A DNA stretch of 64,000 nucleotides from Halorientalis sp. (GTDB taxonomy: Archaea; Halobacteriota; Halobacteria; Halobacteriales; Haloarculaceae): positions 1 to 64,000 of the forward strand of contig NZ_JAQCNH010000055.1 in the NCBI RefSeq assembly GCF_028275115.1, given 5' to 3'. Made by a program: the position numbers and the translations under genes. The first letter of the stretch is position 1, and each line of letters opens with the position of its first letter. The notes below the pieces were generated by a model. The model saw only the letters and a list, made by a program, of their open reading frames with translations. It did no database searches and was not told where the DNA came from. Below, piece by piece: positions 1 to 9,031 of the stretch.

Positions 1-793
1 TCGACACCTGGAAGTTCGGCGGCGTCGCCGGTGGGTTCAGCGTGATCTGGGCCGTAGCCGTATCGTTGGCGGTGGAGACACCGTGCGTGTAGGTGTCCGC
101 CGCCAGGCCGGTCGTGTCCACGTTGAACGTCACCGTCGTGCTGGCCCCGCTGGCCAGCGTCTCGCTCTGGGAGGCGAGCGTCTCCAGCGAGCCGTCACCG
201 TCCGTGTCCACGCCGAACTTGACGGACTGGGTGCCCTCTGCACCGCCGTCGTTCTGGACGTCAGCCGACACGGTGATCGTATCGTTGACGGTCGCCTCGG
301 CGGGTGCCTGCAGGTTCGACACCTGGAAGTCCGCCGTCGGCGATGGGTCGGGAGCGCCCACGGACTTGAGCGTAACCACGCCGTCGTCCTCGTTGATTGT
401 CCCCTCGACCGTCTCGCCGCCTCCGATGGACACCGACACGTCGACCGGGTACTGTTCACCGAAGAAGAAGAACGCTCCGACGCGCTCGGTCACGCTCTGC
501 TCCGATCCGGTGGCCGTCACGGTCTCGGTATCGCCCGCGACGTTGACCTCCACCGTCTCCCCCTCAGGAGCGGTGAATGTGACTTGTACTTTGGAAACTT
601 TCCCCGTAAAGAGGGTCTCTTTCGTTACCTCCGTAGTAACGTTTCCGAATTCCGCTTGGTCTGTCGTCTGTGTCGATACGCCTGTCGCCGCTGCGGGTTG
701 CACCGCCACCATCCCCATCGCCACAATAGCGATAAGTAGTGCCGTCAACCCGGCTGAGTACAGTAACTTACGATTTGCTTGCAAGGTTTGCAT
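1..793 (-). CDS. Secreted CARDB/Ig-like surface protein (C-terminus beyond window)
   Basis: Minus-strand gene starting at an ATG at 793 and running off the left edge; about 264 residues are visible. Residues 1-40 form a Sec-type signal peptide (basic start, hydrophobic core, then an Ala-rich VQPAAA region). A beta-rich segment of about 110 residues follows. From about residue 165 there is a CARDB-like module with FQVSNLQAPAEATVNDT and a TVTFNVDTTGL strand, and the start of another module lies at the edge. Similar modules make up the large protein at 1714-5115 on the same strand. An AT-rich TATA element lies near 826-838. The exported, adhesin-like location is inferred; ligand and anchor are unknown because the C-terminus is missing. 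Confidence 0.8.
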   Translation of the reverse strand, partial: MQTLQANRKLLYSAGLTALLIAIVAMGMVAVQPAAATGVSTQTTDQAEFGNVTTEVTKETLFTGKVSKVQVTFTAPEGETVEVNVAGDTETVTATGSEQSVTERVGAFFFFGEQYPVDVSVSIGGGETVEGTINEDDGVVTLKSVGAPDPSPTADFQVSNLQAPAEATVNDTITVSADVQNDGGAEGTQSVKFGVDTDGDGSLETLASQSETLASGASTTVTFNVDTTGLAADTYTHGVSTANDTATAQITLNPPATPPNFQVS

Positions 794-977
794 TCCGCTA
801 CCCCCAGATGTCCATAGCTCGTTCCACACATATAATATTTCTCTTCAGTCAGTAAGAAATTTACCCAGCTAGTGATGGAACAAAACCGCGAGACGGCAGT
901 GGAAAGCTGGTGAGAGAGTTTTCACTGCTGGTAACTGGCGGGTCGACTTTTTGACGGTAGCTGTCGATTTAGTGGAC

Positions 978-1676
978 GTGGCGGTCGAGACGTACAACTC
1001 ACTAGGTGGGCAGGTCGCACTCGTCACTGGCGCGACCCGCGGCATCGGGGCAGCCATCGCTGCGGACCTCTCCGACCGCGGGGCCACGGTGTACGCGGGC
1101 GCCCGAAATCTCGGGGACGTGACTGGTACGGAGTTGCTTCCGCTGGAACTCGACCTCGTCGACGAGGACGCCGTCGTCGAGGCCGTCAACCGCATCGACG
1201 ACGAGAAGGGACGTCTCGACATCCTCGTCAACAACGCCGGTGTGATGGACAGCCGATCGGCCCTCGCGGAGATGCCGACGAAGGTAATCGAAGAGACGCT
1301 CGCCACCAACCTCCGCGGCCCGCTTCTGCTCACGAAGTACGCCCTGCCGCTCCTGCTCTGGCGCGACGGCAGCCGCGTCGTCAACGTCTCCTCTGCCTTA
1401 GCAGCGCTCCGGAGTGACGCCGGCCGCGGGATGCCCGCCTACCGAATCTCGAAGTCCGGCCTGAACGCCCTGACTGCGTATCTCGACGCGGAGTACGGCG
1501 ACCAGGGCCTCATCGCAAACGCCGCCTGTCCCGGCTGGACCCGGACGGACATGGGCGGCCCGAACGCCGAGCGCAGCCCCGAGGAGGGGGCGGACACACC
1601 AGCGTGGCTCGCGCGGTTCAAACCCGATGGCCCTCGTGGGCAGTTCTGGCGAGACCGGCAGGTAATCGACTGGTGA
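978..1676 (+). CDS. Short-chain dehydrogenase/reductase (SDR)
   Basis: Classical SDR of about 232 residues, probably an NAD(P)-dependent oxidoreductase; the substrate is not predictable. It has the cofactor motif TGATRGIG near the start, NNAG in the middle, the active-site Ser in NVSS and the YxxxK pair as YRISK, then the CPGWTRT loop. The start is uncertain: TTG at 951, GTG at 972 and GTG at 978 are all in frame. I chose 978 because a T-rich TATA-like element at 946-953 would put a leaderless transcript start there. The gene sits alone between two surface-protein genes of opposite strand. Confidence 0.85.
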   Translation: MAVETYNSLGGQVALVTGATRGIGAAIAADLSDRGATVYAGARNLGDVTGTELLPLELDLVDEDAVVEAVNRIDDEKGRLDILVNNAGVMDSRSALAEMPTKVIEETLATNLRGPLLLTKYALPLLLWRDGSRVVNVSSALAALRSDAGRGMPAYRISKSGLNALTAYLDAEYGDQGLIANAACPGWTRTDMGGPNAERSPEEGADTPAWLARFKPDGPRGQFWRDRQVIDW

Positions 1677-1713
1677 GCGGCCGAAAAAATTCAGTGTTCG
1701 GTTAGCTGCCTGT

Positions 1714-4700
1714 TCAGCTCGCTTCCTGGAGGTCCAGGTAGAGGTCGAGCGAGAGTTCGTTCTGACCGGACGGACTCGGGATACCGACCTGACCGTTGAG
1801 CGCGTCGTTGAGGAACGTGCCACAACCCGACGCACCGGGCACGCTGAACGAGCCGTCGACGATGGTGGCTCTGGCAGTCGTGCCGTTGACGCTGAGCGGC
1901 GTCCCGGTGAGTCCACCACTCGTTCCGGTCGTCGCGTTCACGACGAAACTCGTTCCACAGCCAGCGCCGAGCCCTGGGACTCTGATTTGGAGCGTTCCGT
2001 TGACCGTCGCCCGACCGGTTTCGGGGTCGATCGTCCCCGAGAGGCCGTTCGGCGTCGTCACGACGATTGTGAGTTGGCCGCCGAAGGGACCCTCTGCCGT
2101 CTGGTTCGGGAACGTCACGTCCGACGGCGCGGCGGACCACGAGTCACCGTCGACCGTGGCGTCGACGCTCAGACACTGGTAGGTGTTGTTGAGCGGCTGT
2201 CCGTCGGGGCACGGCTGCAGGTCGAATCGCTGTCCGCTGGAGCCGTTAATCTCGACGTACCCGTCCTCCGCGACGCCATCGAAGCTGGTCGGCTGGATCG
2301 TCGCCGACTCAACCGTGACGGGCGTCGTCTCGCTGTCGTTGGCCGTCTCGACCGTCGCGGTGTAGTCGCCCGCGTCACCGCTCGCGGTCGTCCACGACAG
2401 CGAGACCGTCGTGCTCGCACCGCCGGCCAACTGGACAGTCCGGCTGTCACGGACCGTGTTGGCGACCGTCAGGTCGACCGTCTGTGATCCCTGCAGGTCG
2501 CCGTCGTTTCGGACGGTCGCGTCGACCGTCAGTGTCTCCGCTTCGGTCACCGGCGAGTCACTACTGGTTCCCGTGATTGTGAAGTTCGCCGAGTCGGGCT
2601 GTTCCTCGACCGTCACGCCCGTCGAGTCGGTGTCGTTAGTGGTCGCGACCGTTGCGGTGTACTCGCCCGCGTCGCCCGCGGCCGTCCCCCACGACAGCGT
2701 CACCTGCTGGCTCTCTCCACCGGCCAGCGTCAGCGACTGGCTCGCGCGTTCGGTCCCGCCGACCGACAGCGAGACCGTCTGGGTGCCCTCGAGGTCACCC
2801 GTGTTCGTGAGGGTCGTCGTTACCTCGACGGTGTCGCCCGCCGTCACCGGCGAGTTGCTGCTGGTGCCCGAGACGGTGAGGTTGGCCAGGTCGGGCTGTG
2901 CCTCGACGGTCACGCTCGTCTGGGCCGAATCGTTTGCGCTCACAAGGAACAGGCCGTAATCGCCCGTCTGGCCGGCCTGAGTCCGCCAGGACAGCGTCAC
3001 CTGCTGGCTCGCACCGCCCGCCAGCGTGAGTTCCCGGTTGTCTATCCGGTCGTCGACGTCACCGCCGACGGTCAGGTACACGGTCTGGGTCCCCTGCTGG
3101 TCACCCGTGTTCGTGACCGTCGCCGTCACCTCGACGGTGCCGCCGGCAGTCACCGATCCGGGTTCGGAAACCTCTGAGACCGCGAAGTTCGCGGGGTTGG
3201 GCTGTTCGGTCACCGAGACGGTCGCCGTCGCGGTGTCGTCGTCACTACGGAGCGTCAGGTCGTACTCACCAGCGTCCCCGCTCTGGGTCGTCCACGACAG
3301 CGTCACCTGCTGGCTCGCACCGCCCGCCAGCGTGACGTCCTGAGAGTCCAGCGCCGCGCTCCCGTCGGTCAGCTGGATCGTCTGGGTGCCCTCGAGGTCA
3401 CCCGTGTTCTCGACTGTGGCGGTCACTTCGACGGTGTCGCCCGCCGTCACCGGCGAGTTGCTGGAGACGCCTGACAGCGCGAAGGTGGCCGGGTCGGGCT
3501 GTGCCTCGACGGTCACGTCCGTCGACACAGTGTCGTTGGCGCTGGTGACCGAGGTCTGGAAGGTCCCCGTCTCGCCCGTGGTTGTCTGCCACGACAGCGT
3601 AACCGTCTGACTGGCGCCGCCGGCCAGCGTCACCTGCTGGCTGTCTTCGGCGACACCGTTGACGCCGAGACTCACCGTCTGCGTGCCCTCCAGATCGCCC
3701 GTGTTCTCGACGGTCGCGTCGACCGTCAGCGTCTCACCCTCCGTCACCGGCGAGTTCGACTCGATGCTCGAGACCTGGAGGTTCGCCGGGTCCGGCTGTT
3801 CCTCGACTGTCACACCGGTCGTGCCGGTGTCGTTGGCCGTCGCGACCGTCGCGGTGTATTCACCCACGTCACCTGCGGCCGTCCCCCACGACAGCGTCAC
3901 CTGCTGGCTCGCACCGCCTGCCAGCGTCACCGACTGGCTCGCGCGTTCGACCCCACCGACCGACAGCGAGACCGTCTGGGTGCCCTCGAGGTCACCGGTG
4001 TTCGTGAGGGTCGTCGTTACCTCGACGGCGTTGCCTGCTACCACCGGCGAGTTGCTACTGGTACTCGACAGCCGGAAGTTCGCGGGGTCGGACTGGGCCT
4101 CGACCGTGGCGGTGGTCGACGTCGAGTCGTCGGCGCTCACGACCGACAGGGAAAAATCGCCCGTCTGGCCGGCCCGGGTCTGCCAGGACAGCGTCACCTG
4201 CTGACTCTCCCCACCGGCCAGCGTCAGCGATTGGCTGTCGACGCGCTCGTCGACGCTCCCGCCAACGCCGAGGGAGACGGTCTGTGTCCCCTGCTGGTCA
4301 CCCGTGTTCGTGACCGTCGCGGTCACCTCGACGGAGTCACCGGCCATCACCGGGCCGGTGTTCGAGACCTGTGAGACCGCGAAGTTCGCGGGGTTGGGCT
4401 GTTCGGTCACCGAGACGCTCGTCCCAGCCGAGTCGTTGGCCGTCTCGACCGTGGCAGTGTAATTACCCGCGTCGCCTGCGGCTGTCTCCCACGACAGCGT
4501 CACCTGCTGGCTCTCCCCGCCGGCCAGGGTCAGCGACTGGCTGTCGCGCTCGACCCCGTCGACCGACAGCGAGACTGTTTGGCTCCCCTGCTGGTCGCCG
4601 ACGTTCTCGACGGTCGCGGTCAGGTCGAGCGTGTCGCCTGCTGTCACCGGCCCGTCGTCGGAGACACCGGAGAGCTGGAAGTCCACGGGCGCGGCCGGTT

Positions 4701-5115
4701 CGGTGCCGCCGTCGGACTCGTTGCCGTCGCCGTCATCGCCGTCGTCGTCGCCGAAATCGGACTCGTTGCCGTCGCCGTCATCGCCGTCATCGTCACCGAA
4801 ATCGAACTCGGGGCCGTCGTCGTCGTCACCGAAGTCGAACTCGGGGCCGTCGTCGTCGTCACCAAAGTCGAACTCGGGTCCGTCGTCGTCGTCACCGAAG
4901 TCGAACTCGGGGCCGTCGCCGTCGGATTCGTTGTCGTTACCTCCGAAATCGAAGCCCGAGTCGCCACCGTCGTCGAACCCGAAGTCCTGTGCGATATTTG
5001 CCTGGTCGCCTGTCGCTACCACTGGTGCCGTGCCGATCGCGAAAACACCGATCACGACGACCGTCGCGAGCGCCACGGAACTCCCCACGTCGCGGATCCG
5101 TTGTCCTGTATTCAT
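1714..5115 (-). CDS. Secreted protein with eight tandem CARDB-type modules
   Basis: A 1133-residue exported protein. It starts at ATG 5115; upstream in-frame sequence is not protein-like. Residues 1-36 are a signal peptide. An Asp/Glu/Gly/Phe-rich linker follows, with four copies of an 11-residue DGPEFDFGDDD unit. Then come eight modules of 99 or 102 residues, starting at DNA positions 4689, 4392, 4086, 3789, 3492, 3195, 2889 and 2592. Each has TATVxNTGDxxGTQTV and TLAGGxSQQVTLSW motifs typical of CARDB/Ig-like adhesion folds. A unique C-terminal domain of about 195 residues contains four Cys (PCPDG, YQCLS, AGCGTS, SGCGTF). No PGF-CTERM or transmembrane anchor is seen, so it may be released or held non-covalently. 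Confidence 0.85.
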   Translation of the reverse strand: MNTGQRIRDVGSSVALATVVVIGVFAIGTAPVVATGDQANIAQDFGFDDGGDSGFDFGGNDNESDGDGPEFDFGDDDDGPEFDFGDDDDGPEFDFGDDDDGPEFDFGDDDGDDGDGNESDFGDDDGDDGDGNESDGGTEPAAPVDFQLSGVSDDGPVTAGDTLDLTATVENVGDQQGSQTVSLSVDGVERDSQSLTLAGGESQQVTLSWETAAGDAGNYTATVETANDSAGTSVSVTEQPNPANFAVSQVSNTGPVMAGDSVEVTATVTNTGDQQGTQTVSLGVGGSVDERVDSQSLTLAGGESQQVTLSWQTRAGQTGDFSLSVVSADDSTSTTATVEAQSDPANFRLSSTSSNSPVVAGNAVEVTTTLTNTGDLEGTQTVSLSVGGVERASQSVTLAGGASQQVTLSWGTAAGDVGEYTATVATANDTGTTGVTVEEQPDPANLQVSSIESNSPVTEGETLTVDATVENTGDLEGTQTVSLGVNGVAEDSQQVTLAGGASQTVTLSWQTTTGETGTFQTSVTSANDTVSTDVTVEAQPDPATFALSGVSSNSPVTAGDTVEVTATVENTGDLEGTQTIQLTDGSAALDSQDVTLAGGASQQVTLSWTTQSGDAGEYDLTLRSDDDTATATVSVTEQPNPANFAVSEVSEPGSVTAGGTVEVTATVTNTGDQQGTQTVYLTVGGDVDDRIDNRELTLAGGASQQVTLSWRTQAGQTGDYGLFLVSANDSAQTSVTVEAQPDLANLTVSGTSSNSPVTAGDTVEVTTTLTNTGDLEGTQTVSLSVGGTERASQSLTLAGGESQQVTLSWGTAAGDAGEYTATVATTNDTDSTGVTVEEQPDSANFTITGTSSDSPVTEAETLTVDATVRNDGDLQGSQTVDLTVANTVRDSRTVQLAGGASTTVSLSWTTASGDAGDYTATVETANDSETTPVTVESATIQPTSFDGVAEDGYVEINGSSGQRFDLQPCPDGQPLNNTYQCLSVDATVDGDSWSAAPSDVTFPNQTAEGPFGGQLTIVVTTPNGLSGTIDPETGRATVNGTLQIRVPGLGAGCGTSFVVNATTGTSGGLTGTPLSVNGTTARATIVDGSFSVPGASGCGTFLNDALNGQVGIPSPSGQNELSLDLYLDLQEAS
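2295..4689 (-). repeat. 1197-bp four-module super-repeat, two copies
   Basis: Module spacings within the CARDB gene are 297, 306, 297, 297 bp and then again 297, 306, 297, 297 bp. Modules 1 and 5 both end in SVTEQPN. Modules 2 and 6 carry the same three-residue insertion, a VDxRxD segment and AGQTGD. Modules 3 and 7 share a GGxERASQS segment. Modules 4 and 8 share ETLTVDATV. This is best explained by one duplication of a 399-residue block, spanning 4689-3493 and 3492-2296. Confidence 0.85.
4795..4925 (-). repeat. 33-bp tandem repeat encoding acidic DGPEFDFGDDD units
   Basis: Four nearly identical 33-bp units inside the CARDB gene encode a highly acidic, Phe-punctuated linker between the signal peptide and the first module. 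Just downstream, two looser copies encode GDGNESDFGDDD-like units. It looks like a disordered spacer whose copy number could vary. Confidence 0.8.
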
Positions 5116-5446
5116 ATATGAGATTGATTCTCGGTGGCGACGCGGCGTCAGGATGGAAGACAGGTCCCAAACCCCCCTGCGATGTCGCGCAGTGTCAGCG
5201 AGCGAACGTTGCAACCGGATACCCCCTCACGACGCGGTTGCGACCGATCCACCCGGAAATCGTCCCCGTATCGTCGCCACTACAACCCCGTTTTCAATTG
5301 TATCATATTTGTTAATTCTCCCGGATATCGACGGTACTTTATTGCAGATACAGGCGGTAGAAAGAATTTCTCCGTCGTCGGCCGCTGCTGGCGACCGACA
5401 CGGAGCGTGGTCGACGGACCAGCGAGCGGTGTGGAAGGGGAGTGGC
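5116..5446. other. Intergenic region between CARDB gene and histidine kinase
   Basis: 331 bases with no convincing gene. It must hold the promoter of the minus-strand CARDB protein. An AT-rich stretch at about 5298-5345 is the strongest TATA-like sequence, but it lies nearly 200 bases upstream of that start, implying a long leader or an unrelated transcript. Confidence 0.5.
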
Positions 5447-7219
5447 TCAGTCGTCTGCCGAGAACCGGTTCTCGGTTGCGTCCATCGCCCGTCTGATTTT
5501 GGCCATCGCATCGGACTGGTCGGTGTCCTGCTCCGCCGTCTCGCTGGCGTCGGGCAACCACGCCGTGACGGTACAGCCGCGGTCGCCGTTCTCGAACTGC
5601 AGGCGACCGCCAAACTGCTCGACGGTCCAGGAAACGACCCAGAGCCCGACGCCGCTCCCGTGTTTGAGCGCCGTCTCCTCGCCCTCTTCGAGGACGGACA
5701 GTTCGTGCGGGTCGATACCCGGTCCGTCGTCGGCGACTTCGACCGCCGAGAAGCCGTCGCCCTCGCGAACCCGGACGGTTACCGCCGGCTCGTCGGTGTC
5801 GCTGTGTTCGACAGCGTTGGTGAGAAGTTCATCGAGTGCGATAGCGATGGCGGGGTCGGTTTCGGTGTCCACGTCGTCCGGCAGCTCGGCGGCGATCGCC
5901 GCCGACGGGTAGCGGTTGCGAGCGTCGCAAACCTCTCTCGTGACCGTCTCCCCGAGGTCGACCGTTGCCGTCCCGTCTTCGTCGAACGTTCGTGAGACCT
6001 GCCCCACCTTGTCGCTTTGATCGGTAATCCGGGTCGCCGTCTCCGCGATCAGATCGAGGCGCTCGCGGAGGTTCGGGTCGGCCAGTTGCCGTTCGACGAG
6101 TTCAGCGTTACCAGCGACGACGTTCATCTCGTTGCGGAGGTTGTGTCTGAGGAGGCGGTTGAGGACCTCGAGTCGCTGGCGCTGCTGGCGTTTGCTGGTC
6201 ACGTCACGGAGACTGATCAACACGCCGGCAACCACACCGTGGGCCCGATTGAGCGGCGATATCCGGACGTTGTAATACCGGACTCCCCCGTCGCTCTCCA
6301 GTGCGAGTTCCGTCTGAACACTGGTTTCGGCGCATTCCTCCAGCAGGTCGGCGAGCGCCGGAAGGACCGTCTCGAGTTGCGCCCCGATGACGGCGGCTTC
6401 CGTCCTGTCGAACAGTTCCGCGGCCGCGGGATTGATGTCCGCGACCTGCTGGTTGTCGTCCAGCACGATCACGCGATCGGCCATATTCTCCAGAATCTCG
6501 TCGCGCGCGAGGCGTCGCGCGACCGGGACGAGTTCCAGCAACTGGCCGCGCAGGATCGTACCGGCGACGATGAGCCCACTAAGCAGGAACCCGACGGTCG
6601 TCGGATCGACGCCCGGCGGGAGGTACTGAAACACGAACAACGCGTTTGCGACGAGCGGAATGAACATCGCGATCAGCAGCGCGGTAGCCTGTATCCGGTA
6701 GACGCCCTCCGCCAAGAGAATAATACGCAACAACAGGGCCCCACCGAGCAGTATCAGCAGGTACGAGTAGATGACGTGGACGTCGAACAGGACCCCGTGT
6801 GTCGCGCTGAACGCGGCGAAGCCAGCGGTCTCGATGAGCGACGTCTCCGTCCACAGAAGCGCCGGCCGAAGCAGGACCACGCCGACGATGACAACCGGTT
6901 CAATCAACAGGAGCGCGAGCACCCGTAGCGTGAGTAACTCGTCGTTGCCAGTGTACTCAAGCACCAGCGCCAGCCACGCGAGTGGGATCACACAGGTAAG
7001 CACGAATCCGACGCGAGTCCAGAGGAGCTTCGTCGCCAGCGTCGCCGCCGTGAGGTTCATTCCCTCCACGAACGACCAGAGGCTCGCACCGATCATGAAC
7101 ACGGCCAGCGACGTCGCACCCGGGCGGTCACGATGCTGGAGCGCGAACGCGCCGACTCCGAGCCCTACGATTGCCGACAGGAACACGGGCGCAGCGTAGG
7201 GCGTGTACTGAATTTGCAT
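5447..7219 (-). CDS. Sensor histidine kinase, 7TM-PAS-HATPase
   Basis: 590-residue membrane sensor kinase. Residues about 5-225 form seven or so transmembrane helices resembling the archaeal histidine-kinase 7TM sensor. A PAS domain (about 235-350) begins ILENMADRVIVLDD. The phospho-acceptor H-box has the haloarchaeal form LLRHNLRNEMN. The ATPase domain carries the N-box ELLTNAVEH, G1 DDGPGI and G2 GSGVGLW. No response regulator is adjacent, as is common for orphan haloarchaeal kinases, so the signal and output are unknown. The start at ATG 7219 has a TATA-like CTTATTC about 35 bases upstream. Confidence 0.92.
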   Translation of the reverse strand: MQIQYTPYAAPVFLSAIVGLGVGAFALQHRDRPGATSLAVFMIGASLWSFVEGMNLTAATLATKLLWTRVGFVLTCVIPLAWLALVLEYTGNDELLTLRVLALLLIEPVVIVGVVLLRPALLWTETSLIETAGFAAFSATHGVLFDVHVIYSYLLILLGGALLLRIILLAEGVYRIQATALLIAMFIPLVANALFVFQYLPPGVDPTTVGFLLSGLIVAGTILRGQLLELVPVARRLARDEILENMADRVIVLDDNQQVADINPAAAELFDRTEAAVIGAQLETVLPALADLLEECAETSVQTELALESDGGVRYYNVRISPLNRAHGVVAGVLISLRDVTSKRQQRQRLEVLNRLLRHNLRNEMNVVAGNAELVERQLADPNLRERLDLIAETATRITDQSDKVGQVSRTFDEDGTATVDLGETVTREVCDARNRYPSAAIAAELPDDVDTETDPAIAIALDELLTNAVEHSDTDEPAVTVRVREGDGFSAVEVADDGPGIDPHELSVLEEGEETALKHGSGVGLWVVSWTVEQFGGRLQFENGDRGCTVTAWLPDASETAEQDTDQSDAMAKIRRAMDATENRFSADD

Positions 7220-7290
7220 CGCGTGTTAGCAGTACAACGTAAACCCCCAGAATAAGGGTTCCCTCGTCGGTATCAAAACTGAAATCAGGC

Positions 7291-7623
7291 TTACCCCGAC
7301 CGAGACTGGACCGCCGACCAGACTGCGAGCGCGCCCAGCACGAGCGCCGGGACCAGCGGCAGGACGAGGTATGTGTTTCGCCAGCCCAGTCCGAGCGCGG
7401 CGACGCTCCCGCGGGCCGCAGGCAGCAGGTACAGCGCACCCGGGACGACTAGGAATGCGACGACGACGGCGGCGACCAGCAGCCAGCCATGCCAGTCGAA
7501 CTCTTCGTCCACGTCGCCGACGGTGTTCCGTGGGTAGACCTCGGCCGATTCCACACCGTCGTCGGTATCGCCGTCGCTTCCCTCAACGGCACCCGGTTCG
7601 TGGACGTAGCTGTCGTCGCTCAC
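7291..7623 (-). CDS. Small two-helix membrane protein
   Basis: 110-residue protein with an acidic, soluble N-terminal 45 residues followed by two hydrophobic segments (WLLVAAVVVAFLVVPGALYLL and a second rich in Leu/Val/Pro). Its start overlaps the stop of the upstream dehydrogenase gene by four bases (ATGA), so the two are probably co-translated. I do not recognise the family. It could anchor or accompany the dehydrogenase, but that is only inferred from the overlap. Confidence 0.75.
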   Translation of the reverse strand: MSDDSYVHEPGAVEGSDGDTDDGVESAEVYPRNTVGDVDEEFDWHGWLLVAAVVVAFLVVPGALYLLPAARGSVAALGLGWRNTYLVLPLVPALVLGALAVWSAVQSRSG

Positions 7624-8660
7624 AGCTCGCTGTCTGGCCGGACGACGACCTTGCCGAACCCTTCCCGGTCCTGGAGCATCTCGTGAGCGCGGCTCGTCTC
7701 GCTCATCGGCAGGGTGTCCCGGACGCGAGGCTCGAACTCGCCGTCCCAGACCAGTTCTAGGACGTCGTCGACTTCGCCGGGCGTGCCCATCGTCGAACCG
7801 ATAACTTCGAGTTGGTTCCAGAAGATGCGGTTCACGTCCGTCTCGGGATTGGGTCCCGTCGTCGCCCCGCAGGTCACCAGCCGGCCGCCCTTCGCGAGGC
7901 TGGCCAGCGATTTGCTCCAGGTGGCGGCCCCGATGTGGTCGACCACCATGTCGACGCCACGGTAGCCCGTGATGTCGCGGATGACGTCGTCGAAGTCGTC
8001 CTGCTCGTAGTTGATCACTTCGTCCGCGCCGAGTTCGCGTGCGTACTCGAGTTTTTGATCGCTGCTGGCGGTCGCGTACACTTCCGCACCGACGTACTTC
8101 GCGATCTGGAGAGCCGCGTGGCCGACGCCACCGCTGGCCCCCAGCACCAGTACCGTCTCACCGGGCTGGAGGTCTCCCCGTGTCACCAGCATCCGCCAGG
8201 CGGTCTGGAAGACCAGCGAGGCCGAACCGGCCACCTCCCAGTCGACGTGCTCCGGGACCGGGACGAGGTTGTCGGCGGGCACGGCCGCCTGCTCTGCGTG
8301 GACGCCGCGGACGTGTTCGCCGAGGATGTGGAAGTCCGCACACATCGTCGGCTCGCCGTCGCGACAGAACTCACACGAGCCACAGGAGACACCGGCCGAG
8401 ACGGCAACGTGGTCGCCCACCGCGAACCGGTCCACGTCCGTGCCCACGTCGGTGACGACGCCGGCCGCGTCGCTGCCGGGGATATGTGGCATCTGCAGGT
8501 CGATTCCCGGGAGCCCACGCCGGGTCCAGACATCGAGGTGATTGAGCGCCGCTGCCTTCACGTCCACGAGGACTTCGTCGCTGGCCGGCTCTGGGTCGGA
8601 GAACTCGCCGTATTCGATAACGTCGGTGTTGCCGTGTTCGGAAAATTTGACTGCCTGCAT
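7620..8660 (-). CDS. Zinc-type medium-chain alcohol dehydrogenase / quinone oxidoreductase family
   Basis: 346-residue MDR-superfamily oxidoreductase. The GroES-like N-terminal half contains the structural zinc cluster CGSCEFCRDGEPTMC, and a Rossmann domain begins with GASGGVG. The catalytic-zinc region is LNHLDVWTRRG instead of the Cys of classical alcohol dehydrogenases, which is more like quinone-oxidoreductase or crotonyl-CoA-reductase-type relatives; the substrate remains open. I start at MQAVKF (8660) instead of an upstream in-frame Met because MDR proteins begin this way. It heads a two-gene operon with the small membrane protein. Confidence 0.88.
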   Translation of the reverse strand: MQAVKFSEHGNTDVIEYGEFSDPEPASDEVLVDVKAAALNHLDVWTRRGLPGIDLQMPHIPGSDAAGVVTDVGTDVDRFAVGDHVAVSAGVSCGSCEFCRDGEPTMCADFHILGEHVRGVHAEQAAVPADNLVPVPEHVDWEVAGSASLVFQTAWRMLVTRGDLQPGETVLVLGASGGVGHAALQIAKYVGAEVYATASSDQKLEYARELGADEVINYEQDDFDDVIRDITGYRGVDMVVDHIGAATWSKSLASLAKGGRLVTCGATTGPNPETDVNRIFWNQLEVIGSTMGTPGEVDDVLELVWDGEFEPRVRDTLPMSETSRAHEMLQDREGFGKVVVRPDSEL

Positions 8661-8714
8661 ATCAATCTGCTTGGCCGGCGGGTGCAAAACGTTGACGACT
8701 GGCCACGCTTTCAG

Positions 8715-8867
8715 CTATGCGCCGTCGGAGGCGGCGACGAACGCCGCGAAACTCGCCTCGTGCCCCGTCCGTGAGACGTGGTCGTCCCGCCGACCCGCTG
8801 CCGACTCGCGGTCCGGCACGATCGCCTCCGCCTCGCAGTCGTGACAGACGAAGTGATACCGTGTCAT
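8715..8867 (-). CDS. 50-residue zinc-finger-like protein
   Basis: Small gene, short enough to be missed by length filters. It starts MTRYHFVCHDC and has later DH and TGHE residues, giving a C-x2-C...H...H arrangement that could bind one zinc ion. The rest is acidic and haloarchaeal in codon use. A very strong TATA element at 8889-8902 lies 29 bases upstream of the ATG, ideal for a leaderless mRNA. Similar one-finger microproteins are common in Halobacteria; some affect growth or gene regulation. The function here is unknown. Confidence 0.7.
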   Translation of the reverse strand: MTRYHFVCHDCEAEAIVPDRESAAGRRDDHVSRTGHEASFAAFVAASDGA

Positions 8868-8888
8868 TATCTACCCCATCAGTATCCA

Positions 8889-8902
8889 TTATTATTAATA
8901 TT
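8889..8902 (-). promoter_or_regulatory. TATA element for zinc-finger microprotein gene
   Basis: Minus-strand TATTAATAATAATG, centred about 29 bases before the ATG at 8867. It is one of the strongest TATA matches in the window and supports the reality of the short gene. Confidence 0.6.
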
Positions 8903-9031
8903 TTCTCCATCGGCACATATTGGACTGTTGGCGCTCACCACGGCGGCTCCGCACACCCTGTCGGGACGTCGACCGGACTGGCGCGGGGCGGCGGGCGGGA
9001 GTGTTTAGGTGGCGCGACCGGAACAATCGGT

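Noticed and set aside
2295-4689. CRISPR-like regular repeats
   Set aside because: The periodicity is about 300 bp, lies within one long coding frame and encodes protein modules; no short repeats with unique spacers.
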